Counted from the first letter of the stretch, positions 1 to 8,638 are shown. The stretch is DNA of 64,000 nt from Pseudomonas sp. TCU-HL1 (GCF_001708505.1 NZ_CP015992.1:6180008-6244007), one strand, 5' to 3'. The notes: generated from the letters alone by a model not told the origin. Translations and numbers: made by a program.

Positions 1-737
1 GGCACCCCGCTGTGGTTCAGCAGGCGCTTGAGGAATTCCTGGGTGCGCGGCTGCTTCGGCGCCCCCAGCACGTCATGGGAGGTCCCTTCTTCGATAATCC
101 TGCCGCCGTAGAGGAAACAGACCTTGTCGGCCACCTCGCGGGCGAACCCCATCTCGTGGGTGACCACCACCATGGTCATGCCCTCATCGGCCAGTCGGCG
201 CATCACCGCTAGGACCTCACCCACCAGTTCGGGGTCCAGGGCCGAGGTGGGCTCGTCGAAGAGAATCGCCCTGGGCCGCATGGCCAGGGCGCGGGCAATG
301 GCCACGCGCTGCTGCTGGCCACCGGAAAGTTCGTCCGGGTAAGCATCCATGCGATGCGACAGGCCGACCTTTTCCAGCAGGGCACCTGCGTGTTCACGGG
401 CCGCGCGGGGGTTTTCCTTCTTCACGTAGACGGGCCCTTCCATGACGTTCTCAAGGGCCGTGCGATGGGGAAACAGGTTGAAGCGCTGGAACACCATCGC
501 CACCTGGGTGCGAATCTCGTGAATGGTCCTGGACTGGCGATCGACACGCTCGGAGGAAACCAGGACATCGCCCCGGTCATAGGTCTCCAGGCCATTGATG
601 CAGCGCAGCAGCGTGGACTTGCCGGAGCCGGAGGGACCGATCAGGCAAACCACCTCCCCGCTCCTTACTTCGAGATCGATGCCTTCAAGCACATTGAGGC
701 TGCCGAAGCTCTTGTGAACGCCCTTGATCTCGATCAT
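1..737 (-). CDS. polar amino acid ABC transporter, ATP-binding subunit (3' end cut by window)
   Basis: This is a GlnQ/HisP-type ATPase that powers uptake of a polar amino acid or related solute at the inner membrane. The minus-strand translation begins MIEIKGVHKSFGSLNVLEGI and shows a Walker A motif GPSGSGKST, an ABC signature LSGGQQQRVAIARALA, and a Walker B motif followed by DEPTSALDP and the H-loop VTHEM. About 245 codons are present, so only the last few residues can be missing beyond base 1. Its ATG overlaps the permease stop by 4 bases (ATGA at 734-737), which indicates translational coupling. The substrate cannot be read from the sequence. Confidence 0.93.
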   Translation of the reverse strand, partial: MIEIKGVHKSFGSLNVLEGIDLEVRSGEVVCLIGPSGSGKSTLLRCINGLETYDRGDVLVSSERVDRQSRTIHEIRTQVAMVFQRFNLFPHRTALENVMEGPVYVKKENPRAAREHAGALLEKVGLSHRMDAYPDELSGGQQQRVAIARALAMRPRAILFDEPTSALDPELVGEVLAVMRRLADEGMTMVVVTHEMGFAREVADKVCFLYGGRIIEEGTSHDVLGAPKQPRTQEFLKRLLNHSGV

Positions 738-1390
738 GCCTTTTTCCTCATGCCGATCCGCGCCTCGAGGCGACGCAGTGCGAAAGACAGCGGCAGGCTC
801 AGCGCCAGGTAGAGCAGAGCCACCAGGGTGTAGACGGTCATGTTCTCGAAGGTGGAGGAAGCGATCAGTTGGCCGGCGCGGGTCATCTCCGCCACCGTGA
901 TGGTGGAGACCAGGGACGAGTCCTTGAGCATCATCACCAGGGTGTTGCCATAGGGCGGCAGGGCGATGCGGAAGGCCTGCGGCAGCACTACCCGGCGCAT
1001 TACCATGGCGCCGCGCATGCCGAGGGATTCGGCCGCCTCGATCTGCCCCTGGTGAATGGCCTGGATGCCGGCGCGGAAGTTCTCCGCCTGATAGGCGGAG
1101 TAGGCGATACCCAGGCCGATGACGCCTGCCTGCAAAGCTGTCAGTTGGATGCCGAAGTCCGGCAGCACGAAGTAGATGTAGAAGAGCTGCACGATGATCG
1201 GCAGGCCGCGGATGATATTGACCAGGCCGATGGCGAACATCGAGATGGTGCGAACCTTCGACACCATCATCAGGGCAAAGACCAGGCCGATCAGTGAACT
1301 GAGCAGGAAGGACCCGGCCGTGACCTGCAGCGTGACCACCGCCCCTTTCAGGAGAATGGGGAGGAAGTCCAGGGCGTTCTGGAAAAACAT
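734..1390 (-). CDS. polar amino acid ABC transporter permease (HisM/GlnP family)
   Basis: This 218-residue inner-membrane permease partners the ATPase downstream and the binding protein upstream. It has about five hydrophobic segments. The central ABC-interaction loop of the family is visible in YSAYQAENFRAGIQAI and EAAESLGM, the EAA motif that docks the ATPase. Its length is normal for a His/Glu/Gln/Arg/opine-type permease. The gap to the binding-protein gene is 60 bp and the overlap with the ATPase gene is 4 bp, so the three genes form one operon read leftward. Confidence 0.93.
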   Translation of the reverse strand: MFFQNALDFLPILLKGAVVTLQVTAGSFLLSSLIGLVFALMMVSKVRTISMFAIGLVNIIRGLPIIVQLFYIYFVLPDFGIQLTALQAGVIGLGIAYSAYQAENFRAGIQAIHQGQIEAAESLGMRGAMVMRRVVLPQAFRIALPPYGNTLVMMLKDSSLVSTITVAEMTRAGQLIASSTFENMTVYTLVALLYLALSLPLSFALRRLEARIGMRKKA

Positions 1391-1450
1391 GGGAATACCC
1401 GAGGAAGGAGTTCAGGGAAGGCCCGCCGCGCGGGACGGGCCGCGCGGGGC

Positions 1451-2209
1451 TCAGTTGAGCTTCCACTTCTCGATGATGCGGTCGAGGGTGCCATCGGCCT
1501 TGATGGCGGCGATGCCCTTGTTGACCTGCTCCAGCGTCGTCGGCTCACCCTTGCGCAGGATCAGGCAGACCTCGCCCATGATCACCGGCTGGTAGCTGTC
1601 CACCAGACGTACCTTGTCGTGGGAGCCCTGGGCCATCTGGTAGGCAAGGATCGGGCGGTCGGCGAAACCAGCCTTGATTCGGCCCAGGGCCAGGTCGCGC
1701 ATCAGGTCGGCGATGGAGTCGTAGCCACGCACTTCCTTGAAGATGCCGCGCTTGTTCAGTTCGTCAATGAACACGGTGCCCACCTGGGCGCCCACCACCT
1801 CGCCCTGGAGGTCTTCCATGCGGGTATAGGCTGTGCTGTCGTCCGCACGGACGATCAGGCCCTCGCCATAGCGGAACACCGGATCGGAGTACTGCACCAC
1901 CTTCTCCCGCGCCGGGGTGCGCAGCATGGCGGCGGAGATCAGGTCGATCTTCTTCACCGTCAGCGAAGGAATCAGCGCAGCGAAGGTAGTCTGCTGGATT
2001 TCCACCTCGAAGCCACCGGCCTTGGCCACCGCCTGGGCGGCGTCGACCATCATGCCCTGGATGCTCTGACTCTTGACGTCGAGGAACGTGAAAGGAACGC
2101 CGGTAGCAGTAGCGCCGACCTTGAAGGTTTCGGCACTGGCGCCGAGGGATGCCGTGAGGCCGGCCACGAGGGCGCAGGCGCAGGTGAAGAGACGGAAGCG
2201 AGGATGCAT
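1451..2209 (-). CDS. periplasmic amino acid-binding protein of the ABC transporter (SBP_bac_3)
   Basis: This family-3 solute-binding protein captures the transporter's substrate in the periplasm. I chose the ATG at 2209 (MHPRFRLF) because GGGAGA lies just upstream and a typical Sec signal peptide follows, ending near GASAETF. A longer reading frame to 2302 adds 31 residues with no family resemblance. The mature part shows the usual SBP_bac_3 features: TFKVGATATGVPFTF at the start, an aromatic or acidic ligand site, DLISAAMLRTPAREKVVQYS, and the closing IIEKWKLN. It is the first gene of the transporter operon and is divergent from the IclR regulator, its likely controller. Confidence 0.92.
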   Translation of the reverse strand: MHPRFRLFTCACALVAGLTASLGASAETFKVGATATGVPFTFLDVKSQSIQGMMVDAAQAVAKAGGFEVEIQQTTFAALIPSLTVKKIDLISAAMLRTPAREKVVQYSDPVFRYGEGLIVRADDSTAYTRMEDLQGEVVGAQVGTVFIDELNKRGIFKEVRGYDSIADLMRDLALGRIKAGFADRPILAYQMAQGSHDKVRLVDSYQPVIMGEVCLILRKGEPTTLEQVNKGIAAIKADGTLDRIIEKWKLN

Positions 2210-2329
2210 GGCGGATCTCCCATTGGACGCTGCTTGTTGTCGTTGTGCGCTATGGATTGCCTCGTTGGTATCGGCAGGAGGCTTTCGACCGAATATAAAC
2301 AATTTACAAAAATCGTAAAGAGATTTATA

Positions 2330-2348
2330 AATATCGTATATCGATATT
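2330..2348. promoter_or_regulatory. AT-rich perfect inverted repeat, candidate operator for the IclR regulator and ABC operon
   Basis: A perfect palindrome has arms AATATCG and CGATATT around TATAT. It lies in the very AT-rich divergent gap, 33 bp before the GTG of the IclR gene. A looser pair TTTAC/GTAAA sits at 2303-2319. IclR-type regulators usually bind palindromes in their own divergent promoter, so this is the best operator candidate. The assignment is inferred from position and symmetry. Confidence 0.45.
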
Positions 2349-2381
2349 CAAAGCATAAAAACACTCAAAGAGAGACAGGCC

Positions 2382-3158
2382 GTGAGCGAAAACGACAATG
2401 CCTTGTTCAATCAGTCACTGGAAAAAGGCCTGGCAGTGCTGCGCGCGTTCAATGCCCAGCGGCGCACCATGAACCTGGCGGAAGTGGCGGAAGCGGCGGG
2501 GATCAACAAAAGTTCGGCGCAGCGCATGATCCACACCCTCGAAGCCCTGGGCTACGTGTGCAAGCACTCGCAGACCAAGCGCTTCCAGCTCACTCCGCGG
2601 GTAATGGAGATCGGCTACAACTATCTGGCCGCCGACACCTTGGTGGACGTGGCCAACCCATTCCTCGCCGAACTGGCACAGATCACCGGGGAAACCACCA
2701 ACCTCACTGAGCCCGACGGCCTGGAAATGGTCTACGTTGCGCGCTTCGTCGCGCCCAAGTTCATCCCCATCCACATGCCGATCGGCAGCCGCATTCCCAT
2801 GTACTGCACCGGCTCGGGCCGGGCCTACCTGAGCGCGCTGGGGGATGACGAGGTGCGTGCGGCGCTGGAGGCCAGCGAGCTGAAGCGCCAGACTCAATTC
2901 ACCCTCACGGGAACGGATGAAATCCTCGCCGAGATCGCGACGACCCGACGCAAGGGCTATGCGATCAACAACGAGGAACTCTTCCTGGGCGACATGACCA
3001 TCGCCGCGCCGATTCTTGGCAGCCAGGGCCGGCCGGTGGCCTCAGTGCACGTGGTGGCGCCCACCAGCCGCTGGACGCAGGAAGACGCGGAACGTCGGCT
3101 GGCGCCGGCAGTGATCGAGTGCGCACGCGCAATCCGCACCTCGATCAGGACCCTCTGA
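2382..3158 (+). CDS. IclR family transcriptional regulator
   Basis: This 258-residue protein has the IclR layout: an N-terminal winged helix-turn-helix (about residues 9-70, with LEKGLAVLRAFN and INKSSAQRMIHTLEALGYV) and a C-terminal ligand-binding domain (about residues 80-255, with the GSRIPMYCTGSGRAYLSAL stretch that lines the effector pocket). I use the GTG start at 2382. It is divergent from the ABC transporter operon and probably senses the transported compound or a product of it. It ends one base before the convergent RpiR gene. Confidence 0.9.
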   Translation: MSENDNALFNQSLEKGLAVLRAFNAQRRTMNLAEVAEAAGINKSSAQRMIHTLEALGYVCKHSQTKRFQLTPRVMEIGYNYLAADTLVDVANPFLAELAQITGETTNLTEPDGLEMVYVARFVAPKFIPIHMPIGSRIPMYCTGSGRAYLSALGDDEVRAALEASELKRQTQFTLTGTDEILAEIATTRRKGYAINNEELFLGDMTIAAPILGSQGRPVASVHVVAPTSRWTQEDAERRLAPAVIECARAIRTSIRTL

Positions 3159-3159
3159 C

Positions 3160-4074
3160 TCAGTCCTCGGCGCTCTTCACCGATTTGGGCGACAGGCGCA
3201 GGCTGCGCAGGCTTCGCTTCACACTCTTGAGGTGGTTGACCAGGGTCGGGCCACGGGCCATGGCGACGCCCATGGCGAGCACGTCGATCACCACCAGGTG
3301 GGCGATGCGCGAGGTGAGCGGGGTGTAGATTTCGGTGTCTTCCTGCACGTCGATGGCGAGGTTCACCGTGGCCAGGTCGGCCAATGGCGTCTGGCTCGGG
3401 CAGAGGGTAATCAGGGTGGCGCCGGCCTCGCGCACCAGGTTGGCGGTGATCAGCAGGTCCTTGGAGCGGCCCGACTGGGAAATGCAGATGGCCACGTCCG
3501 AGGGCTTAAGGGTGACCGCCGACATCGCCTGCATGTGCGGGTCGGAATAGGCCGCCGCCGTGAGCAGCAGGCGGAAGAATTTGTGCTGGGCATCGGCGGC
3601 TACCGCACCGGAAGCGCCGAAGCCATAGAACTCCACCCGCTGGGCCTGGGCGCAGGCACCGATGGCACGCTGCAGGGCTTCGGGGTCGAGTTTCTCGCGG
3701 ACTTCCATCAGGGTGTGCAGGGTGGTGTCGAATATCTTCAGGCTGAAGTCTGCGACCGAATCATCTTCATGGATCGCAAACTGGCCGAAGCTGGCTCCGG
3801 CGGCCAGGCTCTGCGCCAGTTTCAGCTTCAGGTCCTGGAAGCCACCACAGCCGATGGCGCGGCAGAAGCGGACGATGGTGGGTTCGCTGACCCCGACCCC
3901 CTGAGCCAGATCGGCCATGGAGCTGTGCATGACCGCAGCGGGATCGAGCAGGACGTGGTCGGCGACTTTCAGTTCCGACTTGCGCAGCAGGTGCCGCGAC
4001 TGAGCGATATGTTGCAGCAGGTTCACAGGGCAGGCTCTGTCTGGAATGGGGGTTTTGCCGGTTTCTTCCGTCAT
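3160..4074 (-). CDS. RpiR/HexR-like transcriptional repressor
   Basis: This 304-residue regulator has an N-terminal RpiR helix-turn-helix (about residues 20-95, with ADLAQGVGVSEPTIVRFCRAIGCGGFQDLKLKLAQSLA) and a C-terminal SIS sugar-phosphate-binding domain (about residues 140-280, with FYGFGASGAVAADAQHKFFRL and ICISQSGRSKDLL). The start at 4074 is the methionine closest to the conserved domain; upstream in-frame sequence is unlike the family. HexR proteins repress glucose catabolism genes and release DNA when they bind a sugar phosphate such as KDPG. This one is divergent from zwf, but no edd, pgl or eda gene is nearby, so it may be a HexR paralogue. Confidence 0.88.
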   Translation of the reverse strand: MTEETGKTPIPDRACPVNLLQHIAQSRHLLRKSELKVADHVLLDPAAVMHSSMADLAQGVGVSEPTIVRFCRAIGCGGFQDLKLKLAQSLAAGASFGQFAIHEDDSVADFSLKIFDTTLHTLMEVREKLDPEALQRAIGACAQAQRVEFYGFGASGAVAADAQHKFFRLLLTAAAYSDPHMQAMSAVTLKPSDVAICISQSGRSKDLLITANLVREAGATLITLCPSQTPLADLATVNLAIDVQEDTEIYTPLTSRIAHLVVIDVLAMGVAMARGPTLVNHLKSVKRSLRSLRLSPKSVKSAED

Positions 4075-4125
4075 GCAACGGGCCTCGACTCGGTTATGAT
4101 CGACGCAACCGGGCTGTAGTGATCG

Positions 4126-4140
4126 TGTAGTTATACTACA
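4126..4140. promoter_or_regulatory. HexR-type operator between the RpiR regulator and zwf
   Basis: TGTAGTTATACTACA is a perfect inverted repeat (TGTAGT, TAT, ACTACA). It matches the general HexR operator pattern TGTARTnnnnYTACA known from gamma-proteobacteria. It lies 52 bp before the regulator start and 65 bp before the likely zwf start, so one site can control both directions. Confidence 0.7.
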
Positions 4141-4204
4141 TGAGCCGCTTTTCCGCCCAGTTGAACCATCCTTTATCCGCGTGCAAGGAAGGGAGAGCGC
4201 ATCC

Positions 4205-5647
4205 TTGACCAGCTCCTGCGACATGCTCGTCTTCGGCGGCACCGGCGACCTCGCGCTGCACAAGCTGCTTCCGGCCCTGTATCACCTGCACCGTGAAGGG
4301 CGCCTGCACCCGCAGATGCGCATCCTTGCACTGGCCCGCAATAGCCTTGATCGCGACGGCTATCGCGCGCTGGCCGAGCGCCGTTGCCGTGCCCAGGTCG
4401 CCCGGGCCGACTTCACCGTCGAGGCGTGGCGCGGCTTCTCCGAGCGCCTGGACTACTTCGCAATGGACGTGTCCCAGAGCGCCGACTTCGGCCGCCTGGC
4501 CCGCCACCTCGGACCCGATCCCGGCTGCGGGCGGGTGTACTACCTGGCCACCGCCCCCGACCTGTTCGAGGACATCGCCGCGCACCTCTCAATCGCCCGG
4601 ATGGTCACCCCGCAGTCGCGCATCGTGCTGGAAAAGCCCATCGGCCATTCGCTGGAATCGGCCCAGGCGATCAATGCCGCCATTGGCAAGGTGTTCGACG
4701 AGTCCCAGGTGTTTCGCATCGACCACTACCTGGGCAAGGAAACCGTGCAGAACCTCATGGCCCTGCGTTTCGCCAATGGCCTGTTCGAGCCGATCTGGCG
4801 CGCCGGGCACATCGACCATGTGCAGATCAGCGTCTGCGAAACCCTGGGCGTGGAGAACCGTGGCGCCTACTACGACCACTCCGGGGCCATGCGCGACATG
4901 GTGCAGAACCACCTGCTGCAACTGCTCTGCCTGGTGGCCATGGAAGCGCCGGTGCGTTTCGACGCCGAGGCGGTGCGCAACGAGAAAGTGAAGATTCTCG
5001 AGGCGCTCAAGCCCATCTCCGGGCAGGACGTGCGCGACAAGACCGTGCGCGGCCAGTACAGCGCCGGCAAGATCGGTGGCCAGGAAGTGCCGGCCTACTA
5101 CTTCGAGAAGAACGTCGACAACGACAGCGACACCGAAACCTTCGTCGCCGTGCAGGCGGAGATCGACAACTGGCGCTGGGCCGGCGTGCCCTTCTACCTG
5201 CGCACCGGCAAGCGCCTGGCGCGCAAGTACTCGGAGATCGTCATCCAGTTCAAACCGGTGCCCCACCGCCTGTTCGCCGATGGCGAGGCCAACCGCCTGC
5301 TGATCCGCCTGCAGCCCGAGGAGCGCATCAGCCTGCAACTGATGGCCAAGACGCCGGGCAAGGGCATGAACCTGGAAGCGGTGGAGCTGGACCTGAACCT
5401 GGCCAAGGCCTTCAGCCACCAGCGCCGCTGGGACGCCTACGAGCGCCTGCTGCTGGACGTGATCGAGGGCGATTCCACCCTGTTCATGCGCCGCGACGAA
5501 GTGGAAGCTGCCTGGCACTGGGTGGACCCGATCCTCGCCGGCTGGCACGAACACTACCAGAGCCCGCGCCCCTATCCCGCCGGCTCCACCGGGCCGGAAC
5601 AGGCCCACAGCCTGCTGGAGCTGCACGGCCGCGCCTGGCACGACTGA
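4205..5647 (+). CDS. zwf: glucose-6-phosphate 1-dehydrogenase
   Basis: The enzyme oxidises glucose 6-phosphate to 6-phosphogluconolactone with NAD(P)+, feeding the Entner-Doudoroff and pentose phosphate routes in the cytoplasm. The nucleotide-binding loop near the N terminus reads VFGGTGDLALHKL, the substrate motif RIDHYLGKETVQNLMALRF is intact with its lysine, and EKPIGHSLESA precedes it. I prefer the TTG at 4205 because AAGGAAGGGAGAG lies 7 bases upstream; a GTG at 4181 would add 8 residues. The gene stands alone beside a HexR-like repressor, unlike the usual zwf-pgl-eda operon, so a second zwf elsewhere in the genome is likely. Confidence 0.93.
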   Translation: MTSSCDMLVFGGTGDLALHKLLPALYHLHREGRLHPQMRILALARNSLDRDGYRALAERRCRAQVARADFTVEAWRGFSERLDYFAMDVSQSADFGRLARHLGPDPGCGRVYYLATAPDLFEDIAAHLSIARMVTPQSRIVLEKPIGHSLESAQAINAAIGKVFDESQVFRIDHYLGKETVQNLMALRFANGLFEPIWRAGHIDHVQISVCETLGVENRGAYYDHSGAMRDMVQNHLLQLLCLVAMEAPVRFDAEAVRNEKVKILEALKPISGQDVRDKTVRGQYSAGKIGGQEVPAYYFEKNVDNDSDTETFVAVQAEIDNWRWAGVPFYLRTGKRLARKYSEIVIQFKPVPHRLFADGEANRLLIRLQPEERISLQLMAKTPGKGMNLEAVELDLNLAKAFSHQRRWDAYERLLLDVIEGDSTLFMRRDEVEAAWHWVDPILAGWHEHYQSPRPYPAGSTGPEQAHSLLELHGRAWHD

Positions 5648-5666
5648 CCGCCCCTTACCGGCGACT

Positions 5667-5753
5667 GTAGGTTGGTCCGAGCGAAGCGAGGCCCAACGTT
5701 GCCCGGTCCAACCCCTGCCTGTTGGGCTTCGCTACGCTCTGCACCAACCTACA
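5667..5753. repeat. interspersed inverted repeat pair between zwf and trhP
   Basis: GTAGGTTGGTCCGAGCGAAG opens the element and the complementary arm ending ACCAACCTAC closes it. The arms are imperfect inverted copies of a GTAGGTTGG..GAAGCCCAAC-type sequence commonly seen between Pseudomonas genes. It is probably a REP-like doublet and may act as an mRNA 3' stabiliser or terminator for zwf. Confidence 0.6.
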
Positions 5754-5853
5754 AAAGGCAGCCCGCTGCAATCCCATTGCTCCAGAGCAATAAAACCCAC
5801 TCGCCCCCTCCCTAGAATCGCGCGTCCATCGCCCACCCTCAGCGAGCCGCGCC

Positions 5854-7179
5854 ATGTACAGCCCCGAACTGCTCTCCCCCGCCGGTACCCTCAAGGCCAT
5901 GCGCTACGCCTTTGCCTATGGCGCCGATGCCGTCTACGCCGGCCAGCCGCGCTACAGCCTGCGGGTGCGCAATAACGAGTTCGATCGCGCGAACCTGGCC
6001 CTCGGCATCGAGGAGGCCCATGCCGCCGGCAAGCGCTTCTACGTCGTGGTGAACATCGCCCCGCACAACGCCAAGCTGCGCACCTTCCTCAAGGACCTGG
6101 AGCCGATTGTCGCCATGGGCCCGGATGCACTGATCATGTCCGACCCCGGCCTGATCATGCTGGTGCGTGAGCACTTCCCCGCGATGCCCATCCACCTCTC
6201 GGTGCAGGCCAACGCGGTGAACTGGGCCAGCGTGAAATTCTGGCAACAGCAAGGACTCAGCCGGGTGATCCTGTCCCGCGAGCTGTCCCTCGACGAGATC
6301 GCCGAAGTCCGTCAGCAGGTGCCCGGGATGGAGCTGGAAGTCTTTGTCCACGGCGCCCTGTGCATGGCCTACTCCGGCCGCTGCCTGCTATCGGGCTACC
6401 TCAATCGCCGCGATCCCAACCAGGGTACCTGCACCAATGCCTGCCGCTGGCAGTACGGCGCCAAGCCCGCGCAGGAGGATGAACTGGGCCAACTGGTGCC
6501 CACGCTGGGTTGCGGCGCGCCAAGCGAGCGGCTGTTCCTGCTGGAGGAAGCCAACCGCCCTGGTGAGCTGATGTCCGCCTGGGAAGACGAACACGGCACC
6601 TACATCATGAATTCCAAGGACCTGCGCGCCGTGCACCATGTGGAGCGGTTGCTGCAGATGGGCGTGCACTCGCTGAAGATCGAGGGCCGCACCAAGTCGC
6701 ACTTCTACGTGGCGCGCACCGCCCAGGCCTATCGCAAGGCCATCGACGACGCCTGCGCCGGACGTCCCTTCGACCGCACGCTGATGGACGATCTGGAGTC
6801 CCTGGCCAACCGCGGCTACACCGAGGGTTTCCTGCGCCGCCACGTGCATGACGAGTACCAGAACTACGAGCACGGCTACTCCCTGGCCGAGCGCCAGCAG
6901 TTCGTCGGCGAACTGACCGGGGTGGTGCGTCACGGGTTGGCGGAGGTGCGGGTGAAGAACCACTTCGCGGTGGGCGACCGCCTGCAGCTCATGACCCCGC
7001 GAGGCAACCTGGATTTCCGCCTGGAAGCCCTGGAAAACCGCTTCGGCGAACGCAAGGCAGTAGCCCCGGGCGACGGCCACGCCCTGTACCTGCCGCTGCC
7101 AGCGGGCGTGGACCTGGAAAACGCCCTGCTGCTGCGCTGGTTCGCCAGTGGTAACAGCCGGACTGCGGCGAGCGCCTGA
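5854..7179 (+). CDS. trhP: prephenate-dependent tRNA uridine(34) hydroxylase TrhP (YegQ, U32 family)
   Basis: This 441-residue member of the peptidase U32 family is the TrhP/YegQ type, which helps form 5-hydroxyuridine at the tRNA wobble position using prephenate. The sequence starts MYSPELLSPAGTLKAMRYAF and shows the family's signature region FVHGALCMAYSGRCLLSGYLNRRDPNQGTC with its iron-sulfur-type cysteines, then KIEGRTKSHFYVA. Length and order match the YegQ subgroup rather than the shorter UbiU/UbiV proteins. It stands alone; an IS element begins 61 bp after its stop. Confidence 0.88.
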   Translation: MYSPELLSPAGTLKAMRYAFAYGADAVYAGQPRYSLRVRNNEFDRANLALGIEEAHAAGKRFYVVVNIAPHNAKLRTFLKDLEPIVAMGPDALIMSDPGLIMLVREHFPAMPIHLSVQANAVNWASVKFWQQQGLSRVILSRELSLDEIAEVRQQVPGMELEVFVHGALCMAYSGRCLLSGYLNRRDPNQGTCTNACRWQYGAKPAQEDELGQLVPTLGCGAPSERLFLLEEANRPGELMSAWEDEHGTYIMNSKDLRAVHHVERLLQMGVHSLKIEGRTKSHFYVARTAQAYRKAIDDACAGRPFDRTLMDDLESLANRGYTEGFLRRHVHDEYQNYEHGYSLAERQQFVGELTGVVRHGLAEVRVKNHFAVGDRLQLMTPRGNLDFRLEALENRFGERKAVAPGDGHALYLPLPAGVDLENALLLRWFASGNSRTAASA

Positions 7180-7190
7180 GTCCACGCAGG

Positions 7191-7240
7191 GTGAACACCA
7201 TGCGCACCAATTCCGTGTGCTGAAACTCCGGTGCGCACAG
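7191..7240. repeat. left part of a palindromic GTAGGGTGCG-type repeat cut by IS481 copy 1
   Basis: Between trhP and the IS lie two units of the repeat in inverted arrangement: one reading GTGAACACCATGCGCACC and one reading GGTGCGCACAG. The second continues beyond the IS as CGCACCCTAC at 8534-8543. Joining the flanks and removing one target duplication restores the full repeat unit. The first unit carries TGAACA, which looks like the terminal bases of the IS. Confidence 0.65.
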
Positions 7241-8528
7241 TGTTCAGCCGGGATAGATGGGTAACGCTTGTCGGGAGACATGGGTAACGGGTTGATGATC
7301 ATGTCTTGCCCGGTCTCAAGTCGACTTGGCGCAGGGTCTTGTGGATGAACACCACATCGTAGACGCCATCGACGGCGGTGGGGCGGAGAGCGACGCGTTC
7401 CCCGTACAGCCCCCCGCCGACGAACAGGCTGCGTCCCTGGAAACTGACCTGGCCGACGCGGCCGACCTTGAGCACCCGGTCGCCCGGTTCGTAGTCCAGC
7501 TCAGGCAATTGCTCCGGGTAGCTGCGCCGGCTTGGCTGGTAGCGCGTGATCGGTGGCAGTTGGCCCAGCGCCTCATGCGGGCGGTCGTGGTTGTACTGCT
7601 CCCGCCAGTGCGCCATCGCCTGCTGGCAGTGCGCCAAGTCGCGAAACGAGCGCTGCAGTAACTCGCGCTTGAGTGTCTGGTGGAAGCGTTCCAGCTTGCC
7701 CTGGGTCTGCGGATGATGAGGGCGGCTGTGGCTGACCTCGATGCCGAGCCGCATCAGCCAGACCTCCAGGGCGGACAGGCCGCCCGCGATGTTCGAGCCC
7801 CAGGGCGGACCGTTGTCGGCGGTGATCCGGCGCGGTAGGCCATAGCGGCGAAAGACCTGGATCAGGTGCGGTCGAACCAGTTCGAGGCGCTCGCCCTCGC
7901 AGGCCTCCAGGCAGAGGGCAAAGCGTGAGTGATCATCCAACAGCGTCAACGGGTGGCAGCGCGACGAGCGGCCGTCGGCGAGCGGGAAGTGGCCCTTGAA
8001 GTCCATCTGCCAGAGCTCGTTCGGCTGGCAGTGCTCGAAGCGCTGCGTGGCCGGAGCTTCGGCCTCCTCGGCGTGGTAGCGCACCCGGCAACCATGGCGG
8101 CGGAGGATGGCGTCGAGGGTGCTGTGGTGGGGACGCTCGAACGCGGCCGGCAGCAGGCCGCGCAGCTTGCGGGCGCCCCAATACGGGAAACGGTGGTGCA
8201 ACTGCACCACCGCCTGTTCCAAGTCCGGGTCGCTGCGCCCAGGGCTGTGCAACGGCCGGCGTGAGCGCTCCTGCAACCCCGCATCGCCGTGCTCGCGGTG
8301 GCGCTGTAACCATTTGTAGGCGGTTTTCGGGCTGATGCCGTAGCGCCGACACAGCTCCCGCACGTTGCTCTGCGGTTGTTCGGCCAACCGCACAAACTCG
8401 CGTCGAATCGACATGGTGGTGCACTCCTGCCACGGCATCGCTCGAACTCCAGAGTCGAAGGATTCCGTAAGCCTAAATGCGTTACCCATGTCTCCCGACA
8501 CCCGTTACCTATGTCCCCCGGCTGAACA
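7241..8528 (-). mobile_element. IS481-type insertion sequence, copy 1 (1288 bp)
   Basis: The element starts TGTTCAGCCGGG and ends with the complementary CCGGCTGAACA. Each end carries a subterminal repeat with the motif GTCGGGAGACATGGGTAACG. A 5-bp target duplication CACAG is present at 7236-7240 and 8529-8533. It holds one transposase gene on the minus strand. It has the same length as copy 2 at 17002-18289, matches it wherever I compared them, and lies in the opposite orientation. Confidence 0.93.
7299..8438 (-). CDS. IS481-family transposase, copy 1
   Basis: This DDE transposase of 379 residues starts at MPWQECTTMSIRREFV, preceded by GGAG; the frame extends 21 residues further upstream without family support. 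An N-terminal helix-turn-helix (about residues 10-60, RRYGISPKTAYKWLQRH) is followed by an rve integrase core. The catalytic triad is visible as WQMDFKGHF (D), ITADNGPPW (D) and QTQGKLERFHQTLKREL (E). The protein is intact and identical to copy 2, so the element is recent and probably still mobile. Confidence 0.95.
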   Translation of the reverse strand: MPWQECTTMSIRREFVRLAEQPQSNVRELCRRYGISPKTAYKWLQRHREHGDAGLQERSRRPLHSPGRSDPDLEQAVVQLHHRFPYWGARKLRGLLPAAFERPHHSTLDAILRRHGCRVRYHAEEAEAPATQRFEHCQPNELWQMDFKGHFPLADGRSSRCHPLTLLDDHSRFALCLEACEGERLELVRPHLIQVFRRYGLPRRITADNGPPWGSNIAGGLSALEVWLMRLGIEVSHSRPHHPQTQGKLERFHQTLKRELLQRSFRDLAHCQQAMAHWREQYNHDRPHEALGQLPPITRYQPSRRSYPEQLPELDYEPGDRVLKVGRVGQVSFQGRSLFVGGGLYGERVALRPTAVDGVYDVVFIHKTLRQVDLRPGKT

Positions 8529-8533
8529 CACAG

Positions 8534-8638
8534 CGCACCCTACCCGGTCCACCATCGAGGTCCCGCCCGACTCCGCTGGTGGATATGAAAAGCGATATCC
8601 ACAACAACTTCGCGAGCAGAGCTCGCTCCTACACTGCC
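8534..8638. repeat. repeat-rich gap between IS copy 1 and the GGDEF/EAL gene
   Basis: After the repeat remainder CGCACCCTAC (8534-8543) comes a hairpin with arms GTGGATAT and ATATCCAC near 8579-8602. A REP-like palindrome TTCGCGAGCAGAGCTCGCTC sits at 8609-8628. No gene is visible. These short palindromes are typical interspersed Pseudomonas repeats and may form the 3' end of the downstream minus-strand transcript. Confidence 0.55.

Noticed and set aside
1619..2710. Long plus-strand frame opposite the ABC binding protein gene
   Set aside because: Its product is His/Gly/Gln-rich antisense sequence with no family features, while the minus strand carries a complete binding protein.
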